NCBI GenBank assembly: GCA_022478985.1
Contig: JAKSZP010017475.1
Coordinates: 21,089 to 85,088, forward strand
DNA: 64,000 nt
Reading direction: 5' to 3'
Origin: Massospora cicadina
Taxonomy: Eukaryota > Entomophthoromycota > Entomophthoromycetes > Entomophthorales > Entomophthoraceae
Every line of letters starts with the position of its first letter. Within the stretch, counting starts at the first letter, position 1. Under the pieces are notes generated by a model. It saw only the letters and a list, made by a program, of their open reading frames with translations. It did no database searches and was not told the origin of the DNA. The translations under genes and the position numbers were made by a program. Positions 1 to 12,860 of this stretch are shown one piece after another.

Positions 1-66
1 TAACTCGCCTCCAAAGTTTAAAGTATGGTTCTTGAGAGAACTTTCCTCATTGGTCATCCTTTTTAT

Positions 67-1731
67 TTAACTAAGGCAAGCTGACCAGGGAACAGACGAT
101 CCCAAAACAAAAACTCCAAAAATAAACCAATCAAAAAACATGAACAGACTGCCCAAGCATAAAAAAACACAAAAGAAACAAGAAGACAACCAACCAGGTG
201 GCACAGCGGGAGCCACTTTTCCCACCATGGCGGAGGTGGAGGGGGGATCAGGTGGATCTTCATCAGGTTCAGCATTGAAGAAGCGGATTAATGTTGATAG
301 TAAGGGGTTGGGGCATCCATGGGATGAGGGTCGAGGTGAAGTAGATAGTTGTTGATATTAACAATTTGGGCCTGGATCAAAGCCTCTATGAGTTCAGCAA
401 CATGGTGTTCATCTTGGATGCGGGTGTCAGGAAGTTGGGCTAATCTCTCAATGTTGGCTCTAGTGATATGTGTGAATGGGGATAAATATGCCAGTTCAGC
501 GACATGTTTGACAGTGGTGGTGTAAGTTTCATAGAGGCGCTTGAATTCATCTTTTGCATTAGGAGGAAAAGTGGGGGGAACAATGGATGCAGCCCTTTTT
601 TTCTGTGCCAGTTTTTTAACGACTTTGTGAAGATGTCAATTTTTGAGTGAGGCCACCGCGGCCTCATCAAGCTGGTGGTCATTTTGAAAAGGGGTAGCAT
701 TGGGTTTGGGGACATATTTGTTGGTTGGGGCTGAGGCATCAAAGTCTGAATTCAGATAGGGTTCTAAATCAATTGGATAACCTGGTGGTGGGACAAATAT
801 ACCAAATTGTTCACTTCATCTAATAATTCACAGGGATTTTAGTTGGCTTGGAAAGATTAGGTGACAGGTGGATGTGGTTGGGTAAGTTTTGGGGCGGAAT
901 TTTTTTTAGATTGAACATGGGTCCAAACCTGCTCCCAATTGGTTGACATGTGTTTAAATTGGCCGGCTTGGATTTGGGTTGCTAGATTTTACTGCCTATT
1001 AGTCAAGCACACAACCTGGGGGGTGGGGCAGCCAAAATCCCACTCAAACGCTGTTGGTGTGGCCTTATAGGTGGAGTTGGCCGTGTTTGCAGGGTTTGAA
1101 TTGTAACGACATGTTTTTTGTGTGGTCCAACTCATGGCTAGGTGGAAATTGTGCAACTGTTGTTGATGTGAGCCCAAAATAAATGATCAGGTGCGGATGG
1201 GATATAGGCACGTGGTGGGATGTGCTGGGCCATGTTCAGCTAGTGAGAGTGATGGTGACTATTGCCTGAGGTACCGCAAGGCGCTCAGCACCACTTGGGA
1301 CAATGAATTGGAGGATGGCTTTTTGCCATAAGTGGACAGCCCATTATAAACTCCTCATAAAGTGCTTGAGGGGAAGTTGTAAAGAGGAGGTTTGCAAAGG
1401 TCAAATCAAGTATATTATCATATGGAAGATGTGTTCAGGTGGTAATAAGAGGCGGCGTTTTGTATATTAAGGACGTAGCTGCTGCTGCTGCTGCATCCTC
1501 TTCAGTGGGGAAGCTTATATTAAATTAGCCCTTTTAAGATTGGAAGTCTATTGATCCAGCTGATGCAAGTGGCAGTTAGCAGCTCAATTATCACTTTGTT
1601 AGCATACAGGAAGAGACATCTCTACTCAACTTTGAGGCAAAAGTGGATAGTGGATTGAGGTAGGGCTAAGGGATGGGGGCGGGTTGGGAGAACTCATGTG
1701 AGGTGGAATGCTAAGTCGCTTGGAAAGACAT
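67..1731 (-). pseudogene. Unidentified decayed coding relic
   Basis: Not recognised. From an ATG at 1731 one frame is followed with several stops through an acidic/alanine stretch (FPTEEDAAAAAA, about 1500-1465) and the segment LYEEFIMGCPLMAK near 1340. After frameshifts the longest clean part runs from about 600 to 67 and contains ELAYLSPFTHITRANIERL and ELIEALIQAQIVNINNYLLH, a proline/acidic run (EPDEDPPDPP), and a hydrophobic C-terminal stretch rich in Phe, Cys and Leu before the TAA at 67-69. Amino acid composition in this frame is protein-like and differs from the other frames. It could be the antisense gene of a plus-strand LTR element whose pol lies left of the window; the acidic segment weakly recalls the antisense frame of element A. 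That link is inference. Confidence 0.4.
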
Positions 1732-1749
1732 AGCAGCCAGATATATTTG

Positions 1750-3870
1750 GCGGACTGGATGAGCCAGTCCACACACATTTGCCTGATGGGTGGTAAACGC
1801 TAGCAGGTGGAGCCCCGCTGCCCCACACTGAGGCATCAGGTGGTGGATCTGAGGACATAAATTAGGAAGTTAATTCAGTGAGGCGGAGGTGGAATATTGA
1901 CTATTTTTCAAATTGATTGAAAGTGATGTCAAGTGGAAATAAATTATGTCGTTGGTCATCTTCCTATTAATGAATTCCCCGTTTTTTACACTTTTTAATA
2001 TGGTTCCTTGGGCAAACCTGTGTGTGGACCTCTCAGGGAGGTCTCTAACAATGTTGGTCATTTTATTTTCACAAAAATATCTACTGGATATTGTGCACCG
2101 CGGGCCGCCTTGGTCCCCTCCAGACCGAGGCACCCAAGCACTCCAGCACAAATCTCCGCTTGGTAATGGACTCCCCTTTGGGTCCACCCAAGTATTGTTT
2201 AATTGCTATCAATTACTATATACCAAATTGTACACTCTTGCTCAGGGTTACATTGGCTCCAGCACCCTCCGCTGTGCTCTGTTTATCATCATACTAACGA
2301 CTGGTTCCCTGGCAGTGTGGCAGTGCATTTTGCACCACCTCTCTGGGAGCGGGAGAGCTAAAGACACTCTCCATACAGTTAGTATAGGATGAATGACAAG
2401 AAGTGATTGGGAACCCATCCTGGGTTTGTACATGTGATTAGTCTTTTTTTGCAAGGATGACTGACATAGTTCTGGCATGACATGATGCTGCAGGAATTAC
2501 ACTTGAGAGAGGCGGCAGCAAGTAAGAAGCAGATAAGAGGGGCCGCATTGCTGAAGGTTTGTAAAAGCAACATTGAGTGTGGATAGAGATGAGCTCCGCT
2601 GAAGTTATTTTGAAGTATGAAGACCATGGCTTGAGGCGTCATCCTTTCCACCACTTTTCTATCTTTTGCTGGGTAATCTAGGGAAGCGGGGGATATGTTG
2701 GAATTTATACCCATATTACCCAGCTGCTTAGTTTGCAATTGGACCTTATCCACTAGGGGATTAATCCCACCAGTGGACATGGGAGTTATCATTTTAATGA
2801 TAACTATTATTTTGTGGAATCTCCTAACATATATTAGGTAATCTGCCATTTTTGTTCCATCAGATCAATACGCCAGATATTTAATCCTCTTTAGGTATGA
2901 TCCCTGACAATAAGCAAGTAATTAGGTCATCAATCATATAAATTGATAATTAAATTATTTCATTTGAGTTGATCAAGTCTCTTCATTAATTGATGAGATG
3001 GGTTTGAGAAGTTGTTGATGCGCTGACAATGTTTATAAAACAACTTCTGAGTTAATTATGAATGCGAGGAAGCCTTTATTGATAACCTGGAGAAGGTTGC
3101 AGGGATAGAAGGCGGTGAAACTTGACTAGCTCATTGGGAGAAGACCTAGAGGGCGCGACTTGAAGGCTAATCAAATTGTAATGGCCCCATCTCCTTAAGT
3201 AAAGAGCCAACACGAGCTGGTGCTTATTTAGCCTATAAATACCCTCGTTTTTCACTCAAATAAAGTAGATAGATTCATCAATTGCTTTTGTAGTTTGTAC
3301 ATTAATACATTGGTTTTATAGTTGGCTCTTAGAATAAGAGTTTGATTCTGGATATCCTTTATCTAAGTATTTGGCTATCAGGATCACTGCAGACTCATTG
3401 AGAAGAAAAGAGAGGAGGGAAGAGTTCTGCCATTTCAGAGATATCTTTGAGGATAGGAGGGCGTTCACCAGTTTAGCTTTGAACCAGATAATTAACGTGG
3501 ATCAAGAGGACTCAATATAAATGATAATCTTCATACTATTACTACCCAGAGTTATTATATTAGTACAAAATTTAATCAACGCGTCTATTAAGAACTTGTG
3601 CAGTAGGATTGGGTGCCAAGGTAAGCATCCTAGTTGGAAGGTACAGTTGGTACTAATTACTAAGGGTGATTGAGCACAAAGTTCCCAAATTTCTACAAGT
3701 ATCCACATACCCTTAGTGTTTGAGACATCCTTGGATGGCGAGGAGTGCATAAAGGCTCAGACCTGTTTGTTGTAAACAGAAAACTAGATTAATTGACTTT
3801 AATTAATTCATTTAAGACTTGTGCATGAAACTACGCCATTTCATAGTGGATCGGATGGATTTGATGCTTG
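1750..3870. other. Unassigned stretch, possibly old LTR material
   Basis: No gene recognised. A 156-codon open frame on the minus strand (2849-2379) has a cysteine-rich segment (CNSCSIMSC) but no complete zinc knuckle and no family match that I can name. Around 3230-3265 there is a TATA-like tataaata followed by aataaa, as in an LTR U3/R, upstream of the plus-strand pol relic at 4.2 kb. LTR ends could not be fixed. Confidence 0.25.
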
Positions 3871-4239
3871 TATATTTTCCAGAGCCCAAGGTAACTCCTC
3901 CAGGGTCACAGATTATACTGGACACTCCAGATTCATGTAGATATACCACCTGGAAGCCTTCTGGAAATCTGTGGGGCTGAAAATCCATCTGCAAAGAAGG
4001 TCTTAACCTACCCCAGTATTTTAGCCCCGCATAGATTGTCTCTATTTCTTTGTTTCTGGCTATCCAGACTCTAAAGTCCCAAAAATATTATAACAAATAG
4101 CTCAGTTGCCTATATACACTTAGTACTTCTCAATTACATCAACTGTGTCCATAGGTTTAGAAGCCTTTGTGACTTTTGGTATTGGAGAACCTCCCACTGT
4201 ATCTCTAAGCACCACCATAATATGGGGAAGAACTGACCC

Positions 4240-4960
4240 AGAATAAAGAAACAAGCTCAATGAGCTCTTAGAGGAATATTCTTATATTTTTTCCACGTCC
4301 ACGTATGAATTCAGCAAGATGAAGGGAGTTGTGAAAAATGAAGAGATGAGAGATGCCTCACCCACAAGCCCACACTTCTACAGAATAAGCAAGGGAGTAA
4401 AGGCCCAGATCATCACAAACTCAATGAGCTTTTAACCTCAGGGTTAGTGGTACCCTTACTAAGTACTTGGGCGTCACCACTTCTGGTTGTTTGAAAAAAG
4501 GATGGGAGCCTTCATGTCACCATGAGTTATTGTAAGCTTAATGCACTAATGTGAAAGGATAGCTACCCCTCTTTCAGATTGATGATTTACTTCATCTCCT
4601 AGTTGGGGCCCTATATATTTCCACAATGGATTTTGTCAGCGGGTACTGGTAGTTTATTCTGACTCATGAGGATCAAGCCATAAGCACCTTTATTGCCAAC
4701 AATGGGCTGGTTGAATTGACCTGAATGCCGCAGGGGTTATGCAATGCCCATGCCATCTTCCAGCGCGCTATGGAGGGCTCCTAGGTATTTGAAGATATCT
4801 TGTATCCTAGTTTCTTTTACAATATTATTGTTTTTATAAGACTTTCAGCGGGCACCTAGATCACCTTTGCCAAGTTTTTGATTGCCTTTGAGAAGCATCC
4901 TTAAAGCTCAAACCTACCAAATTTTTGCTTTCAACTGGAAATAGAGTTTTTAGGGAACAA
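4240..4960 (+). pseudogene. pol: Element D reverse transcriptase relic
   Basis: Reverse transcriptase of a Ty3/gypsy element, which would copy element RNA into cDNA. The N-terminal part shows VVPLLSTWASPLLVV and KKDGSLHVTMSYCKLNA (4430-4560). The palm follows in one frame: LFQIDDLLHLLVGALY, then MDFVSGYW from 4626, MPQGLCNAHAIFQRAMEG to about 4780. That frame has stops at 4650, 4721 and 4782, and the YxDD segment is no longer readable. The family needs an unbroken frame of several hundred codons, so this copy cannot be functional. Assignment rests on the order and spacing of the RT blocks. Confidence 0.75.
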
Positions 4961-5019
4961 GGTCATTAAACAAGGAAAGCCTTTCTGGAAAAGTAATGGC
5001 AATAGAAAAGATGACGCCG

Positions 5020-5560
5020 CCTCAAAGCCTTTGGGACATACAAGTGTTTCTTAGGCATGGTAGGATATTAAAGGGAATTCATACCACGTTTGCTGACCTA
5101 GCAGAACCCATGGTGTATTTGCTGCACAAGAATTTTCCTTAGAATGTAATCTGGAACAGGGTTAGGCTTTCAATCTACTCTAAATTGCACTAATCCTCAG
5201 CCTGCATTAATACATCCAAACTTAATCAACTCTTTAAGTTATTTACTGATGCCATTGACGTCACCATAGGGGCAATTCTGGACCAACTGAACAAACAACA
5301 AGTAGATTGACCAGCGGCTATTTCAGCAAAATCTTAATAAAAGCCAATAGGAATTACAGTTTCACTGAATGTGAATGCTTAGTTGCATTGCTTTCAGTCA
5401 TACATTGTGACTATGCTTTATGAGAACCATCTTATTATGATCAATTATCATGCTTCCTTAAGGTGGCTTCAAATGATGAAAGATTTCAAAAGTTAATTTG
5501 TCCAGGTGGACTTCTGGCTTTAAAGTTACATTATTCTATAATGCATCAGGTGGTCGCGAC
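5020..5560 (+). pseudogene. pol: Element D connection / RNase H relic
   Basis: Downstream of RT, the connection motif FLGMVGYY is readable near 5050 (one stop inside) followed by LLHKNF. The RNase H start LFTDAIDVTIGAILDQL lies at 5230-5290, with the first catalytic Asp of the family kept in TDA. The frame then shifts; YHASLRWLQMMKDF near 5450 matches the usual end of the gypsy RNase H domain. Several frameshifts make this non-coding. It lies between the RT and integrase relics in the canonical order. Confidence 0.65.
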
Positions 5561-5869
5561 TCATCAAAATGTGGATGGGCTATCTAGGATGCCAACTATT
5601 GTGGTTTTATTGCCTAGGAGGACCACTTTTATGAATTGATTGGCTGGATGGAATGATGGGAACTGGACCCCAGGAACAGTGAAGGCATTGAGCTCAATGG
5701 CCCAGAACACTCAAATAAGAGATGGCATGTTATATAGCAAGTTGACAGGAAATGGATGCCATAACTATGACCCTCTTCAAGAAAAAAAGTTTTCCTTGAA
5801 GGACACGCCCATTTAGGACTTAGTGCAGTCAAAAATAACCCACGATGGATAAGGAAACAATGCTGCTGG

Positions 5870-6410
5870 GATTAAATACTTGAGACAATGTAGGAGGTTT
5901 ATATGCTTATTTGATATGCGGAACCCAAGATCAGCCAAACCCTCACTTCCAGCATGGAGTTTTTGCCCCATCTATGCCATTAGCTTGTTAGTGTGGATGT
6001 GTAGGGCCCTTATACATGGGCCTTCATGGTCACTGCTACATCGTCCTAGCCACTGACCATCTCACAAATAAGGTTGAGGACATCTCAGTACCTACTGCCA
6101 CCGCTAAGGCTACCCTTTACTTTTGTTTTGCTCCATTTTAACCCAACATGGGTGCCTCAGAGTTCTGCTCTCAGACAATGGGTTAAATTTCGCCTTCCAA
6201 GTTTTACAAAAATGACCCTACTAATTAATACTAACCAACACTTCACTGCACCCTATAAGCCTTCAACACATGGTGCAGTAGAGAAGAAAAATGGCACCCT
6301 AGTTTCTATCTTCCACAAGATGTCCGCCACAGACCCCATGTTTTGGAATCACAACCTGCCATCCGCATTATTGGCCTATTGGATTAGCTACCACTGAGTG
6401 ATCAAAACGT
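5870..6410 (+). pseudogene. pol: Element D integrase relic
   Basis: Integrase core of a Ty3/gypsy element. VDV-GPLYMGLHGHCYIVLATDHL (stop after VDV) near 5990-6070 holds the first catalytic Asp region and corresponds to SIDVVGPL in element A. TAPYKPSTHGAVEKKNGTL near 6245-6300 holds the Glu of the DDE triad, and FWNHNLPSALLAY near 6345 closes the core. The central Asp block is not readable. Frames change at least twice. Confidence 0.7.
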
Positions 6411-6940
6411 CCCTTTTTAGGCCTTCTAAGGTAGGGAGCCTCGACTGCCTAGTAGTGCCCAGCTTTTATTAGACTTTTCCTCTCCTGACACTGCTGAGTT
6501 GATGATGAGGGCGCTGATCAATGAGATAATCAGGCTTCAAGCGCTCGCCACCTAATGGATCAACTCTACCATCAGGGAAACTACATGGTTGAACGCCAAA
6601 TATTTATCTCATCCCTATTTTATAAGAGACCTTGTACTATTCTATCATCACCACCCTGCTGGGCGCCCAAATAAGTTATACACTTTTTAGGTTGGGAACC
6701 TACCATGTATTGTATAAGGCTGGCTCTGAATAATCCATTGTTGATTTCATTCAAGGAACAGTAACCCGCGTACATGCTAGGAACCTGCATCCTTATTTCA
6801 CCCTCCACCAGGATCCTGAAAGGGTTATTTTAGCGTATGAAATAAAGAATGGCTCAAATTATCTTGAGATCAGACTGATAAAACTTTCAATCCTTCTCCT
6901 CAAGGGTTGAGCCTTCCAGAATTAAATTGATAGTCATCAA
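6410..6940 (+). pseudogene. Element D post-integrase domain relic
   Basis: After the integrase core the plus strand encodes NAKYLSHPYFIRDLVLFYHHHP then GRPNKLYTF-VGNLP and GTVTRVHARNLHPYF. This is the SH3-like post-integrase domain found in Ty3/gypsy elements without a chromodomain. Two stops are in frame. Element A has a comparable degraded segment at 27,096-26,650. Confidence 0.6.
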
Positions 6941-7179
6941 ATGAGCCCTTGCCCTTTATTGGGTCAAGAATTAATAAAAGGAGATTTGAGAATCGTCACA
7001 AGGTGAGATCCATCTTAAAGACAGAATCTGCTGCCTGGATGTCCCTGCTCAATGAAAGGATAACAATCTTGAAGCCAATTAATGAAAAAGGCTTCAGCTC
7101 AACCCTCATACTGGATGAGAAGCAAAAATCCTGGACAAAGAGGATTCAAGCGCCCCATCAGCCACAAAACATCTAGTCA

Positions 7180-10100
7180 AATATAATTATCATAAGCTTT
7201 TAACAAATAAAGATGATTGTATATTTCCATTAGCTAATTTATACCTATTTTAATCTTCACATAGTTTTAAAAGAGTTTTTTTAACTTGAAAGAGTACATA
7301 ATAATGGTCCCTGAATATGCAAAAGTGATATACCATTGCCTCCTACATCCATTTTAAAGAGTCAAGCCATCCCAAAGACCATTTGCAACTTCCACTCCCA
7401 CTGCTCCAGGCACCCCATTCTTTTGATACTTGGATTTCCTTCTAGAAATCCAAAAGTATCAATATCTTTATAATCAATGGCAGTACTCGATGCCTTTTTA
7501 TGACAAGATGGCAATTAATAATAATGCAACATAATGCCTTTTCCACTTTTAACTAGGATGACTGGTCTATCCCACATCATGATTTCTTTATTTCATACAA
7601 AATTTTATGTAGTATTAACTATAATCTACATCATCAGAGATAACTAATGCTATTGTATTTCAGTATGAGTGACAACCAATATCAAGCTCTTGGATAAAAG
7701 ATTAGCAGTGCAAATCTTACCGCTAACTGATATTTACAAATGTAAGCGCCGTAGATTTTATTTAATTGCAAAATTGCCACAGAACAGATACATTAGCTGT
7801 AAACTTTGAATGTTCATGTTGACTACTCTTTGTAGATCATCTAAACTATGTGATTACTTCACATCTTAAAATGGATGAGAAGTATCTTGTTTGGTAATGA
7901 AGCTTATCACATAATTACAACAGGTCTTTTTACATATTATGAGACATATAGTCAATTAACCTATATATATTAAGGTGGTTTATGGTAACCATATGCTTCT
8001 TGGTGATTAGACTAAGAGGTATGAGATTAATAATAGGGCATCTAGCAACTATTATGACTAGGAACTATATTATCTAAAGATGACACTATTGCTTAATAGA
8101 TAGATATCCACTTTAGTTTTTCTATACTTAGACTAAAGGTACAACGACTAAATAACAGTGCTGGACCCACTAAATTTTATGTTTATAGAATATAGTGCCT
8201 CATATACAGCTTTATGTGAAGGTCACAAGCACTTTTGGTAAAGAACTAAACTTGAATTATCAATGTGAAACTTTTAGACATGAATAAAAAATGTTCGCAG
8301 TCAATAATATGAGCTTAGAAGTAGTTCTTTTCTTCCTCATGTATACCAAGATTATATTAAATATCTCTTATATTTTTAAACGAGGCACAAGCACCCTTTT
8401 ATAAAAAAAGTGCTCATATTTACCAGATCTCCCCAGCTAAACAGGACAATAGAACTATATATAAAAGATTATACATATTGGTAATAGTGCCTCAGATTTA
8501 TTAAAAAAACTAGTTGTAAAGTATGCTAAAAAGGTATTTCATAAACGTAACAGTTTATATAGCAAAAATAAAGCTTGATGTATATAGTATATTTTTAAAT
8601 ATAAGATATTGTGCATTACTATCCATAAGTAAACCATCCACAAAGATGATTTAACAATAGGGTTTTGTAAAAAGATTTGACTTAAGGATTCCTTGGCAGT
8701 ATATTTTTAAGTTAGCAAGATCATGATGACTAAAACGTGAAAGGGTAATCAAGGCCAGCAAATGGTGGTTTAGAAGTTTACACAGCTATTTTTAAACTAA
8801 ACGGCAAAAATGACCTAGAAAGGAGTAGAAAAAACTTCTGTTGGTGTAAAAATTCAAAAGTAATTTCCCTTAGCTCATGTTTTTGTGGTCAAAGTTCAGT
8901 CAGTAAGTTTATTATTTGAGATATCTTTTGGATTTCAATGTGTGACAGGAATATTTCAGGAACTTGATGCATCTAGTATTACTAAAGGTTAGTGGATATC
9001 TCACTATACGTAGCTTAAACTAAAAATTATATGTCAGCTTAGAACCTTTATATTTGCTGGCTGTGAAATCTACTTAAATATAAAAAAGTTATCAGAAGAG
9101 TAAAATTTATACATGTATAATCTTAGGGCCACTCAATCATCAATACCCGTTTGATATTTAAATCATTATTATACAGTAAGCATCATTTTATAAAGCAGTC
9201 AAATTTAGTTAGCTCATAATTGATGGTATTAAGGATTTCAGGGAATTTGGGGTGAATTTAATTAAACTGTGATCATAATGACTACTATAAAGATTGGACT
9301 ACAAGCATCAGCTGTCAATGATCTTATAAAGATCTTTACTATTCTCAAGTCACATAATTAGTATCCTTGATTTTCTTAAAATTGCATACACTAAGCTAAC
9401 AGCACAATAAAATATGTCACTGTCTATGACACTCATATTTTTGTATGGGGCTCTCCATCACTATATGATGTCTGAAAGGGTTAAGAGATCTTCCATCTAG
9501 TACTAAAAAAAGGGTTAAGAGATTTTAAATAACATGTAATTTTATAGAGTCATGTAAGCCTTGAGTGGTAGGTCTCACTTAATGAGTGTTTTTAAATTTT
9601 TTTTAAAAGCTGACTCTGGTGCATTATTGCAATACCTTGCATATATCAGCTATAATATTTGGCAATTTAATTGTAACAGATGCAGCAGACGCCAATAAAT
9701 GTGAAAATTAACTTATATTTCATACTATGATCCAACGTCAATCATATTAGGTATAAACTCTGTAGGATAAGGTCTATAATATGGGGTCAAGAGTTGGTAT
9801 GCACAGTACAAAACCTTATTATATGATATAAGTTTACTGCGCTTCTTCAGGGCCAATTCATTAAAATTTTCAAGTGAATACGCGTTTTTTCTGTCTTACA
9901 GAAAGTTTCTGTTGCATTTTTGGAACTAGCCATATAATTCACCTGATTTTGAATTAAGGCCTACATAGCACTTCAATCCATATATGCTTTCTAGACTCTT
10001 AAAGAACCAACCAGATGGTTTTTGACTCTATATTAATTTACCCCAGTTCCTTTGTTCTATCTTTGCAGATATAACAGACGTCTCAGGTTAGGCCTTAGAT

Positions 10101-11640
10101 TGAAGATGAATTGCAACCATATGATTTAAAAAAAGAAAAAACCAATAGTTTAGTTTAAAATCCTGTATTTAACTTTACAAGAAGATTTGTTCCAAGTTAA
10201 TTAATAAAAACTTATATAACTACATAAGAACTGTTCTAATTTGTTTTATCTTATCTGTCTACTTAATTTAATGATATGGAAATCAGTAAAGAGGCATTAT
10301 AACATAAGAAAGGACCTAAAATAACATATGGTGCCGTGATTTGGGATCCTTAGCTTCTCATTTTCTTTAATGGAAAACTTGTAAGAAGAAAATGTGGTTG
10401 AAAAAATTGAGCAAATATTTTTTTGAGAATATATTAATGTGAGGAGGATAAAAATGCGCCAGCTTTGTTAGAGAGTAAACATTACCTTCACCTCATCATT
10501 GCTATGTGATAAGAAGCCTTAATAATTAAATCTTTAAAATTAGATGCATAGATGCCTTGCAGCTAATGTGATACTAGTGTACCGGAGGTCTTTTGTTACT
10601 AAATTTAGAAAGATTGCAAATGAGACATGATCTTGTAGACTTAACCACATTTAAAACCATGGATTTATACCTATGATAACAGAATCAAATTTGTAGCATT
10701 TTTGCTGGGTGTCCAACATCAGGAGGATCTTAGTCTGGCTAATAAGTATTCTCACTATTGGATCCTGCAAGAATCACCATTCTCTTTATGAAGAATGACT
10801 CTAAAAGAGCTAGTATTAAAAACTAGTATCTGAAGTTTTTGCGCACGTTTGATTAATCTTTAAAACCTAACAAGAATAGCACCAGGCTAGTCATATTATA
10901 TCAGGGGCAACTAACAAAATCCAATTAGAGCTCCATAGCAAGCGTCGCAAGTAATGTAATGAGTAACTTCATGAATTTATTCTATTTTATCAACAATTGG
11001 GTATTGTAAAAATAAACAAAGTTAGGGAAACTAATAGAGAAGTAATTTATAAAAGGAGTCGGAAAATAAGCTAAATGAATTAAAACAAAGCTATAATTTA
11101 AGTCGAACATAAAGAAAATTTTCAGAAATTGAATACAAGATAGAATAGGTGGATAAAGCAAGAGGTAGTACATTAAGGATATATATGGCCAGCGAGGACT
11201 GTAAGCCATCATAACCATTTAGATGATGGGCTCTAATGCTGTACAACTCCTAACTTAACATGAAACTCATACCTGTTGTTTATTGTTCAACTGATATAGA
11301 AAATGCTTATACAAACTAGAATTCTAGCGCATCATTTATTCACTTGTATCTTAAAGAGAATTCATAAGAAAGCTTTCACAATGGTGACAACAATGAAGGC
11401 TAGGAAGGATTAGAATGTTTTGATACTAGGTTGACTTTAGAACTTACTTCTTAGAATTATTAGCTTCAACACAATATATCGTATATCATTTGGTCTTCTT
11501 GCATGATGCAGTTTAGAGAGGACGCTACTAACATATACAAGGTATTATAATAATTTGGAGTTAAAGTTACGTATAACTCTAAAATCTATGTAGGAAAGGG
11601 GTCATTTAACCTTGCTGAATATAGTAACAAAACGAATTTC
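7180..11640. other. AT-rich stretch without recognisable genes
   Basis: About 4.4 kb of AT-rich sequence. No open frame with protein-like composition, no LTR pair and no RNA gene seen. A small direct repeat (agggttaagagat at about 9477 and 9511) brackets the motif ccatctagtactaaaaaaa at 9493-9511, which recurs in the opposite orientation at 33,897 and 49,737. Confidence 0.5.
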
Positions 11641-11660
11641 ATTTATCCTTTTTAAAAATT

Positions 11661-12470
11661 AAGATATTAGAAATGGTGGTCGCAAAATGATGGTTTAAAT
11701 TAATTATGGCACAGTTTATAATTTTATATTTACTATCGCTCAAATATAGAAAACAGGGCTCAACTCAACCGAAATGACATGATTTTCGTCCAGTTTCCAC
11801 ACCTATTTTATTTCATAGTTCTAGCTTTGACGGTCAGGTTTATACTCTGGCATACCCTATTCCAACGCTATCAAGTTGGCTTTCTATCTTGTTTCTGGTT
11901 GCCCCATCCTGCGTTCCCACCATTTGTGGTCTCTCTTGCTAGATAAACCAATCTTAAATAGTTAACCATTTTGCTTCATCTTATTTTAAAGGTATAACTA
12001 TCCCAGTCTACTCAGTTTAGTTCTCATATTGGTCAGCAATCCGTTCAGAATCATGCAGACGTTGACCCTGCTCACAAGGTGCTATAAGCTGCAAACTCAT
12101 AGACTTAGAGGTGTGGGGCCATTCTAAGGTGCCGATGGTCCTGATAATCTCAATACATACTGAACTTGTTGTGGTCCTCAGTGGAGACACCTGTAGGTGC
12201 GTATTTCCAGTAAGTGCATACTCCCTGGGTCCAGACAGTCTTATAGTAGCTGGAAGAGTATTGGCCTCCACAGCAGACCTCTGCCCAGACTAGGCAATTC
12301 AATGAGTAACCACCAGGCCCTTCCATTTAAGTATAGAGAAATTGTCTAAATTTAATGTCTGATGACCTGTTGCCAACCTTTTCCACCAGTTGATTAAGGA
12401 AAAACTTTTTTGGCATAAGGCTATATGTATTGGGAAGGGCAAGTTAGGTCTTGGGAACCTGGTTTGTTAT
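11661..12470. repeat. Direct repeat R1
   Basis: First copy of a diverged direct repeat of about 0.8 kb; the second copy begins exactly 1200 bases on. Shared landmarks include the block before and after ccagtttcc (11,800 and 13,000), ccaacgct near 11,870 and 13,070, and a gtcagcaatcc block near 12,030 and 13,210. It ends near ttgggaacctggtttgtta. The two copies may be the LTRs of a short retroelement, but clear TG/CA ends are missing. Confidence 0.65.
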
Positions 12471-12860
12471 ATTATTCCAACTTCATACTTTCATGGAGAG
12501 CTGAAGCTCTTGTCAGCTCGCAAGATAGAAGAATGACCATTGTCACAAGAAAATCTAACCCTATTGCCTTCTTCATCAGACTTTGTGGATCTCTGATGGG
12601 TGAGTGGGAGGCTGGGAGTTCTTATTGGACCACTGGCAGTTAATGTTTTTTGCGCCCACCAGTGGAACTCCAAGGGGAGCGTTGAAGTTTTCTTTGACAC
12701 TTGGATTACTGGTCAGAATTTCCATTTACTCCCATTGCAAAAAGGTCACCCATCAGTAGATCTCCTTCCGCATTGCTTAAGCTTAGAGAAGCTCGGGGGG
12801 GGTTTGCTTTAGTGAGCGGTAGTATAATGTAATGAATTCCATTCCTCAATTCCTATAAAT

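Larger units (their letters stand above)
3870..7000 (+). mobile_element. Element D: decayed Ty3/gypsy pol relic
   Basis: Plus-strand pol order RT, connection, RNase H, integrase, post-integrase domain, all broken by stops and frameshifts. The protein fragments resemble element A more than family C: MDFVSGYW and MPQGLCNA in RT, LATDHLTNKVE in integrase, and RVHARNLHPYF after it. No LTR pair or target duplication was found, so the limits are approximate. It is among the most damaged elements here and probably old. Confidence 0.7.

Noticed and set aside
1946..2392. 148-codon plus-strand open frame
   Set aside because: Composition is that of unselected sequence, no motif, and minus-strand frames of similar quality overlap it.
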